Assembly: GCA_025357755.1 (NCBI GenBank) | Contig: JANXOP010000420.1 | Location: 1 to 50,008 of the forward strand | Direction of reading: 5' to 3' | Source of the DNA: Kofleriaceae bacterium | Lineage (GTDB): Bacteria; Myxococcota_A; Polyangia; Haliangiales; Haliangiaceae | Length of the DNA: 50,008 bases | Made by a program: the position numbers and the translations under genes | Shown here: in pieces, positions 16,347 through 26,929 of the stretch | Layout of the letters: every line of letters starts with the position of its first letter | How positions within the stretch are numbered: position 1 is the first letter of the stretch | Notes under the pieces: model-generated | The model's input: the letters and a program-made list of their open reading frames with translations, nothing else | What the model was told of the DNA's origin: nothing | Databases searched by the model: none

Positions 16347-17362
16347 TGGCGATCACGACCCTGGTCTGGATCACCGTCGCTGTCGCGCTCCTGTTCGATG
16401 TCATCAACGGCTTTCACGACGCCGCGAATTCGATCGCGACCGTGGTCTCGACCCGCGTGCTCTCGCCGCGGCTCGCGGTGATCTGGGCGACGGTGTTCAA
16501 CTTCGTCGCGCTGTTCATCTTTCAAGAAGGTGTCGCGAACACGATCGCGAAGATCGTCAACGTCGATCATTCGAACCCGGCGTTCGTGTGGGTCGTGATC
16601 TGCGGCCTGCTCGGCGCGATCTTGTGGAACCTGCTCACGTGGTGGTGGGGCCTGCCGTCGTCGAGCTCGCACGCCTTGATCGGCGGACTCTCCGGTGCCG
16701 CCCTCGCCTTCTCTGGCGGCAACTTCGCGGTGCTCAACGTCCACAGCCTCGTCAAGACGCTCTACTTCATCGTCCTCGCGCCGGTGATCGGCCTGGTCCT
16801 CGGCGGCCTGTTCATGTTCATCGTGATGTGGACGTTCCGCAACATGCGGCCACGCAAGGTCGATTCGACGTTCCGGATCGGCCAGCTGTTCTCGGCGGCC
16901 GCGTACTCGATCGGTCACGGCGGCAACGATGCGCAGAAGACGATCGGCGTGATCTGGGCGGTGATGGTCGCGGGCGGCGTGCTGCCGACCACCGCGACCG
17001 GCGCACCGCACTGGGTGATCGTCGCGTCGTATAGCGCGATGGCGTTCGGCACCGCGATCGGTGGCCAGCGGATCATCAAGACGATGGGCATGGGCATCAC
17101 GTCGCTCAAGCCGGTAGGTGGGTTTTGCGCGAACCTCGCGGGCGCGGTCACGCTGTTCGGCGCCACCGCGCTTCATGTCCCGGTCTCGACCACCCACACG
17201 ATCACGGGTGCGATCGTCGGGGTGGGGTCGGTTCAGAAGCTCCGTGGGATCCGGTGGAACGTCGCCACGCGCATCGTATATGCCTGGATCTTCACGATCC
17301 CTGCCGCTGCAGCGGTGGGCGCTTTGACCCTGTACCTGGTCCACGCGCTCGGCGCGTTCTAG
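16346..17362 (+). CDS. pit: PiT-family inorganic phosphate transporter
   Basis: 338 aa with about 10 hydrophobic segments. Both PiT signature repeats are present: NGFHDAANSIATVVSTRVL near the N-terminus and FSAAAYSIGHGGNDAQKTIG in the middle, plus the internal repeats GLPSSSSHALIGGLSGAALA and HVPVSTTHTITGAIVGVGS. It imports phosphate as a metal-phosphate or cation-coupled complex across the inner membrane. The length fits the short bacterial form without the large cytoplasmic loop of E. coli PitA. It is translationally coupled to the DUF47 protein. Confidence 0.95.
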   Translation: MAITTLVWITVAVALLFDVINGFHDAANSIATVVSTRVLSPRLAVIWATVFNFVALFIFQEGVANTIAKIVNVDHSNPAFVWVVICGLLGAILWNLLTWWWGLPSSSSHALIGGLSGAALAFSGGNFAVLNVHSLVKTLYFIVLAPVIGLVLGGLFMFIVMWTFRNMRPRKVDSTFRIGQLFSAAAYSIGHGGNDAQKTIGVIWAVMVAGGVLPTTATGAPHWVIVASYSAMAFGTAIGGQRIIKTMGMGITSLKPVGGFCANLAGAVTLFGATALHVPVSTTHTITGAIVGVGSVQKLRGIRWNVATRIVYAWIFTIPAAAAVGALTLYLVHALGAF

Positions 17363-17391
17363 GTGTCAGACCGCTGATCGAGATTCGGGTC

Positions 17392-17989
17392 GTGGCGAAG
17401 CTCTACTTCCGATACGGCACGATGGACTCGGCGAAGTCGATGAACCTGCTCGCCGTCGCACACAACTATCGCAAGCAAGGTAAGCGCGTGTTGCTCGTCA
17501 AGCCGCGCCTCGATACTCGTTTCGGAGCCACGAAGATCTCGTCGCGCTCCGGCCTCGAGGCGGAAGCCGATCTGATGGTCGATCCCGATACCCAGCTCGA
17601 TCCGCGCGAGTTTGCAGGCCTCGATTGCGTGCTCGTCGACGAGGCGCAGTTCCTGGCACCGGCGGTGATCGATGATCTGCGTCGCATCACGGTCGATCCG
17701 GGCGTGCCCGTGATCTGCTACGGCCTTCGCACCGACTTCAAGACCAAGCTGTTCCCGGGCGCGCAGCGCTTGATGGAGCTCGCCGATGGCATCGAGGAGG
17801 TCAAGGTCACTTGCCAGTACTGCCAGAAGAAGGCGATCTGCAACCTGCGGTTCGTCAACGGCGCGCCCACGCTCGACGGGGCACAGATCCAGCTCGGCGC
17901 CGACGAGCACTACGCACCGGTGTGCTGGGCGCACTACGACGAAGCCACCAAGCACATCAGCGCCGAGGCCTCCGGCTCCGTGCTCCGGC

Positions 17990-17997
<8 letters not shown>
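17392..17997 (+). CDS. tdk: Thymidine kinase (type II)
   Basis: 201 aa. Phosphorylates thymidine to dTMP in salvage. The P-loop is YGTMDSAKSMNLL, the Walker B/catalytic region is CVLVDEAQFL, and the lasso/Zn region has CQYCQKK and APVCWAHY. GICYGLR-type nucleotide contacts appear as VICYGLRTDFK. GTG 17392 is taken as the start because it gives the usual N-terminus (VAKLYFRYGTMDS); there is no ATG close by. It is separated from pit by 29 bp. The last 8 bp overlap the convergent TPR gene. Confidence 0.93.
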
Positions 17998-19936
<1,939 letters not shown>

Positions 19937-19952
19937 GCCTACGCCAAGCGTA

Positions 19953-21329
<1,377 letters not shown>

Positions 21330-21481
21330 TCGCTCGCAATGTACCTCGATCAACGCTCGGCTGCGCGCTTGCGTGGCTCCCTGGATTTGGCGCCACGCCG
21401 CGTCAAATTCAGGAATGACGCGCGATCCCGTTCCCGCGTACCTACGAGCCGAAATGTGAGGAGAGCGTGACCGTCCCCAGT

Positions 21482-22708
21482 TCAGAACAGGATGCGAGTT
21501 TTGATGCTCGTCGGCAGCTCGCCGATCGCGGTCTTCACGTCGCCCGAGACATCCTGGTCGAGATCCATGATCAGGTACCCGATATCGGTATCGGTCGAGA
21601 GGACCTGAGAGCGAATGTTCGCGTTGCGATCCGAGACGATCTTGTTGATGTCGCGGAGCACGCCCGGAACGTTCCGGTGGATGTTGAGGATCCGGTGCGT
21701 CCCCTTGCCCTGCGGGAGCTCGACCTGCGGGAAGTTGACCGCACCGGTCGTCCACCCTTGGTTGACGTACTTGAGCAGCACGGTCGAGACCTCCTTACCG
21801 ATCGCCTCCTGGGCTTCCTCGGTCGAACCACCAATGTGCGGTGTGAGGATCACGTTCGGTAGATTGCGGAGCGCCGACTCGAAGCCATCGCTGTTGGTCT
21901 CGGGCTCGCTCGGATAGACATCGACAGCGGCGCCGCCGACGTGGCCACTCGCGATCGCGGCCGCGAGCGCTTCGATCTGGACGACCGTGCCACGACTCGC
22001 GTTGAGCAGACACGCGCCCTTCTTCATCACGGCGAGCTCGGCGGGGCCGATCATGTTCTTCGTCGACGGAAGCTCGGGGACGTGGAGCGTGACGAAGTCC
22101 GAGACCTTCAGCACGTCTTCGAGCGTGGGCAGCGCCTGGTTGTTGCCCATCGGTAGCTTCGCGGACACGTCGTAGAACACGACGCGCATGCCGAACGACT
22201 CGGCGAGCACCCCGACCTGGCTGCCGATGTGGCCGTAGCCGACGATCCCGAGCGTGTGACCGCGGACCTCGTGGCTGCCGACCGCGACCTTGCGCCACTG
22301 CCCGAGGTGAACTTCACGCAGCCGATCGCCGAGCTGGCGCGAGAGCATCACGATCTCGGCGATGATCAGCTCGGCGACCGAGCGCGTATTCGAGAATGGC
22401 GCGTTGAACGCGACCACGCCAGCGCGGTTCGTGTAGCTCAGATCGATCTGGTTCGTACCGATGCAGAACGCACCGACCGCGAGCAACCGGCGCGCTTCGT
22501 CGATCACCTTCGGCGTGATCTGGGTCTTGCTGCGAATGCCGAGCAGGTGGACATCGCGAATCTTCACCGCGAGCTCGGCCTCGGACAGGGCGCCCTTCAC
22601 CGTCTCGACTTGAAAACCTTCCGCGGCGAACGCCGCGGTGGCGACCGGATGGATGTTCTCGAGCAGGAGGACCTTGATCGAGGACTTCGGAAACGACGTC
22701 TCGGACAT
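21482..22708 (-). CDS. serA: D-3-phosphoglycerate dehydrogenase
   Basis: 408 aa, like E. coli SerA (410 aa). First step of serine synthesis: 3-phosphoglycerate to 3-phosphohydroxypyruvate with NAD. Substrate-domain segment [19 protein letters not shown], Rossmann motif [20 protein letters not shown], catalytic Arg in NASRGTVV, Glu in YPSEPETN and His in [13 protein letters not shown]. The C-terminal ACT domain ([20 protein letters not shown]) should bind serine for feedback inhibition. ATG 22708 has TAAGGT 8 nt upstream and is divergent from the ParB-like gene. Confidence 0.96.
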   Translation of the reverse strand: MSETSFPKSSIKVLLLENIHPVATAAFAAEGFQVETVKGALSEAELAVKIRDVHLLGIRSKTQITPKVIDEARRLLAVGAFCIGTNQIDLSYTNRAGVVAFNAPFSNTRSVAELIIAEIVMLSRQLGDRLREVHLGQWRKVAVGSHEVRGHTLGIVGYGHIGSQVGVLAESFGMRVVFYDVSAKLPMGNNQALPTLEDVLKVSDFVTLHVPELPSTKNMIGPAELAVMKKGACLLNASRGTVVQIEALAAAIASGHVGGAAVDVYPSEPETNSDGFESALRNLPNVILTPHIGGSTEEAQEAIGKEVSTVLLKYVNQGWTTGAVNFPQVELPQGKGTHRILNIHRNVPGVLRDINKIVSDRNANIRSQVLSTDTDIGYLIMDLDQDVSGDVKTAIGELPTSIKTRILF

Positions 22709-22741
22709 CGCGGGTCACCTTAGCAGGGTTATCTTCGAGAC
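22709..22741. promoter_or_regulatory. Bidirectional leaderless-type promoter
   Basis: 33 bp between divergent starts. Minus TAAGGT (22722-22717), 8 nt before ATG 22708. Plus TATCTT (22730-22735), 6 nt before ATG 22742. No Shine-Dalgarno on either side. Confidence 0.55.
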
Positions 22742-23764
22742 ATGGCGAAGGCGAAGGCCGAGAAGAAATCGGCGAAGGCACCGAAGGCACCGAAGGCACC
22801 GACGAAGTCCACGTCGCCTCGCAAGCGGAAGGTCCGGGCCGAAGCAGGTTCGGTCGGGCTCACGGCGGCCGAGGTCGCCTCGGGGTCGAAGTCGAGCGAG
22901 ATGATCGCGCTCGAGGGTCAGATCGAGGCCGCGGGCGGCCAGGTACTCGCCGCGTATCGCGAGCCCCTCGGTGGTCATTGGGTCGCGCTCGCCGCGCTCC
23001 CCATCGACAAGGTGAAGCCCACGCCGTATCAGCGCGAGCTCTCGAAGGCCCATGCCGACAAGCTCGCGACCGTGATCCCGAAGGTCGGGCGGTTTCTCGA
23101 TCCGGTGATCGCGGTCGCCGATGGCGATGGCTTCATCTCGCCGAACGGCATGCACCGCCTCGCGGCGATGACCGCGCTCGGCGCGAAGACGATCGTCGCG
23201 CTCGTGATGCCGGAGCCGGAGATCGCGTTCCGCATCCTCGCACTCAACACCGAGAAGGCGCACAACCTCAAGGACAAGGCGCTCGAGGTGATCCGGATGG
23301 CACGCGCGATCGCCGAGGATGGCACGCGCAGCGAGACCGATGTCGCGTTCGAGCTCGAGTCACCGTCGCTCGTGACGATCGGCCTCTGCTACGAGAAGAA
23401 TCCGCGGTTCTCGGGCGGTGCGTACAACTCGGTCGTCACGAAGTGCGAAACGTTCGCGACCGAGCCGATGAGCCAGAGCTTGAAGAAGCGCGACGCGCAC
23501 GCCGACAAACTGCTCGTGCTCGACGAGGCCGTCACGGCGGCCGTCGGCAAGCTCAAGGACGCGGGCTTCACGAGCGGCTACTTGAAGCCGATCGTTGTCG
23601 CGCGCGTGAACCCACTGCGCTTCGTCAAAGCCGGCAAGGACGAGAAGGCTGATTTTGACAAGACGATCGACAAGATGATCGAAGGTGCGAAGAAGTTCGA
23701 CCCGTCGAAGATCCGCGCGCAGGATGTCGCGATCGCTGCGGCGGTCGGCGGCGAAGCCGAGTAA
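22742..23764 (+). CDS. ParB/Sulfiredoxin-fold (ParB N-terminal domain) protein
   Basis: 340 aa. A Lys/Ala/Pro-rich basic N-terminal tail of about 33 residues could bind DNA. Then comes a ParB-N-like domain: LPIDKVKPTPYQRELSKAHA, GRFLDPVIAVADGDGFISPN, and NGMHRLAAMTALGAKTIVAL (the G-x-HRL-A helix corresponds to the GERR/GHRR CTP/phosphate motif). The C-terminal 200 residues are helical and not of the usual ParB helix-turn-helix/dimer type. There is no parA nearby, so it is unlikely to be the chromosome partitioning ParB; a free-standing ParB-like CTPase or nuclease-fold protein is more likely. Confidence 0.72.
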   Translation: MAKAKAEKKSAKAPKAPKAPTKSTSPRKRKVRAEAGSVGLTAAEVASGSKSSEMIALEGQIEAAGGQVLAAYREPLGGHWVALAALPIDKVKPTPYQRELSKAHADKLATVIPKVGRFLDPVIAVADGDGFISPNGMHRLAAMTALGAKTIVALVMPEPEIAFRILALNTEKAHNLKDKALEVIRMARAIAEDGTRSETDVAFELESPSLVTIGLCYEKNPRFSGGAYNSVVTKCETFATEPMSQSLKKRDAHADKLLVLDEAVTAAVGKLKDAGFTSGYLKPIVVARVNPLRFVKAGKDEKADFDKTIDKMIEGAKKFDPSKIRAQDVAIAAAVGGEAE

Positions 23765-23766
23765 GG

Positions 23767-24264
23767 CTAGTAAAAGTAGTAGTGAATGCCGAAGCCGCCG
23801 GCGACGCCGGTGGTCGAGCCACGGATATCGAACTCGCTCGCATCGGCGGTGCCGATCACGAACCCGCCGTTCGCGCTGAGCGCGACGTTCGAGCTGAGGA
23901 ACGCGCGGATCTCGAAGCCGGGCTCGATGAACAGGTTCGTGCCGCGGTTGGCGCCCATGGCACCGGGGACGCTGTCGAGACCGATCTGACCGCCGAGGCC
24001 GAAGTCGGCGAAGGCGCTGTGATGCACGTGATAGAAGAACCGGCCCGCGATCTGGAACCGGGAGTTATTGGGGCCCGCGGGGTCCGAATAGCCGAGCGAG
24101 CCACCGACGTGGAACGGGCCCGCGTCGTAGTTGACCGAGACGCCGCCGATGCCGCTCAGGGTGTACTCGGCACCGACGCCGATCGAACCTGCTTGGCCGC
24201 CTGCGTGGGCTGCGCCCGCGGCGCCGATCACGAACAACGTGGTGAGAAGGCTGGTCTTGAACAT
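23767..24264 (-). CDS. Predicted outer-membrane beta-barrel-like protein
   Basis: 165 aa from ATG 24264. The signal peptide MFKTSLLTTLFVIGAAGAAHA is followed by alternating hydrophobic/polar strands with aromatic ends (GVSVNYDAGPFHVGGSLGYS, RFQIAGRFFYHVHHSAFADF), finishing with HYYFY, a C-terminal aromatic signature of barrels inserted by BamA. The size fits an 8-stranded barrel. An in-frame ATG at 24300 would misplace the signal. The gene lies 2 bp from the convergent ParB-like gene's stop. Confidence 0.7.
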   Translation of the reverse strand: MFKTSLLTTLFVIGAAGAAHAGGQAGSIGVGAEYTLSGIGGVSVNYDAGPFHVGGSLGYSDPAGPNNSRFQIAGRFFYHVHHSAFADFGLGGQIGLDSVPGAMGANRGTNLFIEPGFEIRAFLSSNVALSANGGFVIGTADASEFDIRGSTTGVAGGFGIHYYFY

Positions 24265-24316
24265 GCGCGCGATGCTGCCCCCATCTGGATCGTGGATCAA
24301 GTGCTAGGCTCGCTGC

Positions 24317-25330
24317 GTGATCTCGGACGAGCTCGAGCTATCCCATCTCGATGCGCGCCACGTTCGAAATGGCTGGCGGCTGCTCGTCCCCCCGCGCGTG
24401 CTCGATGCGCCGGCATGGGCCCTCGTCGTCATCGACCGCGAGCCTTCCAAGATCCTCTCCCTGGTGATCGCCGGCACCCATGCGCGCGGTCGGATCGATC
24501 CGGTGCCGCTCGCGAGCACCGAGCCGGCCGTGCTCGCGGCCTACGCCAAGCAGCTGGAGGTCGGCGCCGTCGTGGTGATCGATCAGCACCTGATCGGCGA
24601 GTTGTCGTCCGAGATCGAGGGGCTGCTGCGCCTCGACATGGACGGCACCGAGCAATCCCTGGTCGCCCTGCGCGCCTTGAAGAAGCACGCAGGGCGTGGC
24701 GTGTGGACCGAGCCGCCACTGCTCGAGCTCTTGCCCGCGCCCGCGTACGAGCCGATCCAGCGCACGTTCGATCTGTTGATTCCGGATCGCAGCGCGCTCC
24801 TCGCGTACGTGATCGAAGATGATCATGCGCGCGTCCACACCTCGATCATCGCGACCAAGGAAGCGGGCAACATCAGCCGCGTCGGCACGCACCGCGCGAT
24901 CGGTGATCTGGTCTCGGAGGCCACGCTCGCGCGCGATTGGAACCAGCACTACAAGCGCGTCCTCACCGCGGTCGAAGAGCGCTACGCGAAGCCCTCGGTC
25001 GGGGTGTTTCTCGAGCGCGCCACGCTGATGAAGATCCTCACGGGTCCGAGCGATCAACTCGCGCGCGAGCTCAACGCCAAGCGTGTCGTGATCGATCCGG
25101 CACCCGCGTGGTTACTCGGCTTACTCGGTGGGGCGGCTGTCGCGGCGATGGCCGGCCGCGCGGCTTCTGCGCTCGCGAGCATGCTGCCGCAAGCCACGCG
25201 CAACCGCGCGTCGGCCCTCGCGCAACGTGCGCAGAGCGCGATGAAGGAATCCGGGGCGCACCCGTTTGCCCTGCTCGGCTTCGATCCGCTCGAGCTCTGG
25301 CAGCGGCTTCGCCACTACTACCGCGTGTAA
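24317..25330 (+). CDS. Conserved-looking protein of unknown function with C-terminal hydrophobic segment
   Basis: 337 aa. Not recognised. The first 240 residues look like an alpha/beta cytoplasmic domain (WALVVIDREPSKILSLVIAG, LLAYVIEDDHARVHTSIIAT). Near residue 260 a hydrophobic Gly/Ala-rich stretch (WLLGLLGGAAVAAMAGRAAS) could be one membrane helix, followed by a basic amphipathic tail ending ELWQRLRHYYRV. GTG 24317 has TAGGCT ending 6 nt upstream. Neighbours are unrelated, so context gives no function. Confidence 0.65.
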   Translation: MISDELELSHLDARHVRNGWRLLVPPRVLDAPAWALVVIDREPSKILSLVIAGTHARGRIDPVPLASTEPAVLAAYAKQLEVGAVVVIDQHLIGELSSEIEGLLRLDMDGTEQSLVALRALKKHAGRGVWTEPPLLELLPAPAYEPIQRTFDLLIPDRSALLAYVIEDDHARVHTSIIATKEAGNISRVGTHRAIGDLVSEATLARDWNQHYKRVLTAVEERYAKPSVGVFLERATLMKILTGPSDQLARELNAKRVVIDPAPAWLLGLLGGAAVAAMAGRAASALASMLPQATRNRASALAQRAQSAMKESGAHPFALLGFDPLELWQRLRHYYRV

Positions 25331-25398
25331 GCGCGTCGCATCTGGCAACGTTCGCCCTCCGCCCGCTCGTCGTCGATGCGGGCGCCTACGGGCCTTAC

Positions 25399-25440
25399 TG
25401 AGAGCGTCCGAGCCAGACAGTGCGATGACGAGCGCTCTCA
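25399..25440. terminator. Inverted repeat between convergent genes
   Basis: TGAGAGCG (25399-25406) and CGCTCTCA (25433-25440) form an 8-bp perfect stem with a 26-nt loop in the 127-bp gap between convergent stops. It has a long loop and no U tract, so termination is only possible. Confidence 0.35.
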
Positions 25441-25457
25441 CGCGCGGATGACACGGC

Positions 25458-26051
25458 TCAGTCGCGCCGTTGCGTGACGAGCTGGCTTTCCTGGCCTTCG
25501 ATCGCGACCGCGAGCTTGCCGTGATCTTCGATATAGACGTCGCCGCAGCTCGTGCACACCAGGTTCTGCGCGAGGGTCTCACCGCAGCGACACGCCCAGG
25601 CGACCCGACGCGCGGGCGTGCCGATCATCAACCCGAACGCCGGGACATCGCGCGTGACGACTGCCCCTGCGCCGATCAGCGCGTACTCTCCGATGGTGAT
25701 GCCACAGATGATCGTCGCGTTGGCGCCGATCGTGACGCCGCGACACACGAGCGTGCGCTCGAAGGAATCGGTGCGAGCGACATGCGCGCGCGGATGCTTC
25801 ACGTTCGAGAACACGCACGAAGGGCCGAGGAAGACGTCGTCTTCGAGCGTGACGCCCTCGTAGACCGAGACGTTGTTCTGGATCCGACAGCCGTGACCGA
25901 TCCGGACCTTCGCGATGTAGCAGTTCTGGCCGATCGAGCCCCGCTTCCCGATCCACGCGCCGGTGACTACGTGCGTGAAGTGCCAGATCTTGGTCTCGGA
26001 GCCGACGTGCGCGCCTGGATCGACCACTGCAGTTTCGTGAACGAACGACAT
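25458..26051 (-). CDS. Sugar-nucleotide N-acetyltransferase, left-handed beta-helix (WbpD/WlbB-like)
   Basis: 197 aa. Starts MSFVHETAVVDPGAHVGSET and continues with hexapeptide repeats (IGQNCYIAKVRIGHGCRIQN, VTIGANATIICGITIGEYAL). Matches UDP-2-acetamido-3-amino-2,3-dideoxy-glucuronate N-acetyltransferases, which act in O-antigen/polysaccharide precursor synthesis with acetyl-CoA. The C-terminus has a small zinc-ribbon-like CXCX(n)CXXC motif (WACRCGETL, LVCTSCGDVY), seen in many members. No glycan operon surrounds it; it stands alone beside a DNA methylase. ATG 26051 has TAAGCT 9 nt upstream. Confidence 0.88.
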   Translation of the reverse strand: MSFVHETAVVDPGAHVGSETKIWHFTHVVTGAWIGKRGSIGQNCYIAKVRIGHGCRIQNNVSVYEGVTLEDDVFLGPSCVFSNVKHPRAHVARTDSFERTLVCRGVTIGANATIICGITIGEYALIGAGAVVTRDVPAFGLMIGTPARRVAWACRCGETLAQNLVCTSCGDVYIEDHGKLAVAIEGQESQLVTQRRD

Positions 26052-26083
26052 CCATCGCCGAGCTTACGCGCTAAGAATGCAGC
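26052..26083. promoter_or_regulatory. Bidirectional leaderless-type promoter
   Basis: 32 bp between divergent starts. Minus TAAGCT (26066-26061), 9 nt before ATG 26051. Plus TAAGAA (26072-26077), 6 nt before GTG 26084. Confidence 0.45.
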
Positions 26084-26929
26084 GTGCCCAAGCGTCCGCC
26101 CCGCATCGCCAAGGAACTCGCGATTCCGCGCGATCTATCGGGCAGCGGGCCGACCCAGGCGCACGCTACCGCGTCCGGTGCGCTCTGGCACTCCGACGCG
26201 CTCGCGCTGCTCGGCACGCTCGCCGATCGCTCCGTCGATCTCGTCGTCACCGATCCGCCCTACGCGATCAACAAGGACACCTGGGACGAGTTCGAATCGA
26301 TCGAAGTCTACGTCGCCTGGTGCGATACCTGGCTCGCCGAGATCGCGCGCGTGCTCGCGCCGCATGGCTCGGCCTACGTCTGCGGGTTCTCGGAGATCCT
26401 CGCCGAGGTCAAGGTCCGCAGTGCGAAGCGGTTCGACGGCTGCCGCTGGCTGATCTGGTACTACAAGAACAAGGCGAACCTTGGCCGCGACTGGGGCCGC
26501 TCGCACGAATCGATCCTCCATCTGCGCGGCAAGCAGCACGCGATCGATACCGATGCGGTGCGCGTGCCCTACAACGGCCACACCACGAAGTATCCGGAGC
26601 GCGCCCAGGCCGTGTCGTCGCAGTACGATCGCGGCGAGAAGCGCGACAAGTGGCAGCCGCATCCACTCGGCGCGAAGCCGCGCGACGTCCTCGAGATTCC
26701 CGTGATCTGCAACGGCATGACCGAGAAGACCCCGCACCTCACGCAGAAACCCGAGGCGCTGATCGAGCGGCTCGTGCTCGCATCGAGCAAGCCCGGCCAG
26801 CTCGTCGTCGATCCGTTCGTCGGATCGGGCACGACGGCCGTAGTCGCGCAGCGCTTGGGCCGAAACTGGCTCGCGGGCGATGCCGACGCGCGCTACGTCG
26901 GGCTCGCCCGCGAGCGCCTGACGCAGTGA
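26084..26929 (+). CDS. Beta-class site-specific DNA methyltransferase (N6-adenine or N4-cytosine)
   Basis: 281 aa. The catalytic motif comes first (DLVVTDPPYAINKDTWDE, motif IV DPPY), then the target-recognition region, then the SAM-binding part near the C-terminus: TQKPEALIERLVLASSKPGQ and VVDPFVGSGTTAVVAQRLGR. This order defines the beta class that includes M.HinfI and CcrM. DPPY is compatible with adenine methylation, but the class also includes N4-C enzymes. No CcrM-type C-terminal extension and no cognate endonuclease is nearby. GTG 26084. The stop abuts the stop of the convergent peptidase gene. Confidence 0.9.
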   Translation: MPKRPPRIAKELAIPRDLSGSGPTQAHATASGALWHSDALALLGTLADRSVDLVVTDPPYAINKDTWDEFESIEVYVAWCDTWLAEIARVLAPHGSAYVCGFSEILAEVKVRSAKRFDGCRWLIWYYKNKANLGRDWGRSHESILHLRGKQHAIDTDAVRVPYNGHTTKYPERAQAVSSQYDRGEKRDKWQPHPLGAKPRDVLEIPVICNGMTEKTPHLTQKPEALIERLVLASSKPGQLVVDPFVGSGTTAVVAQRLGRNWLAGDADARYVGLARERLTQ

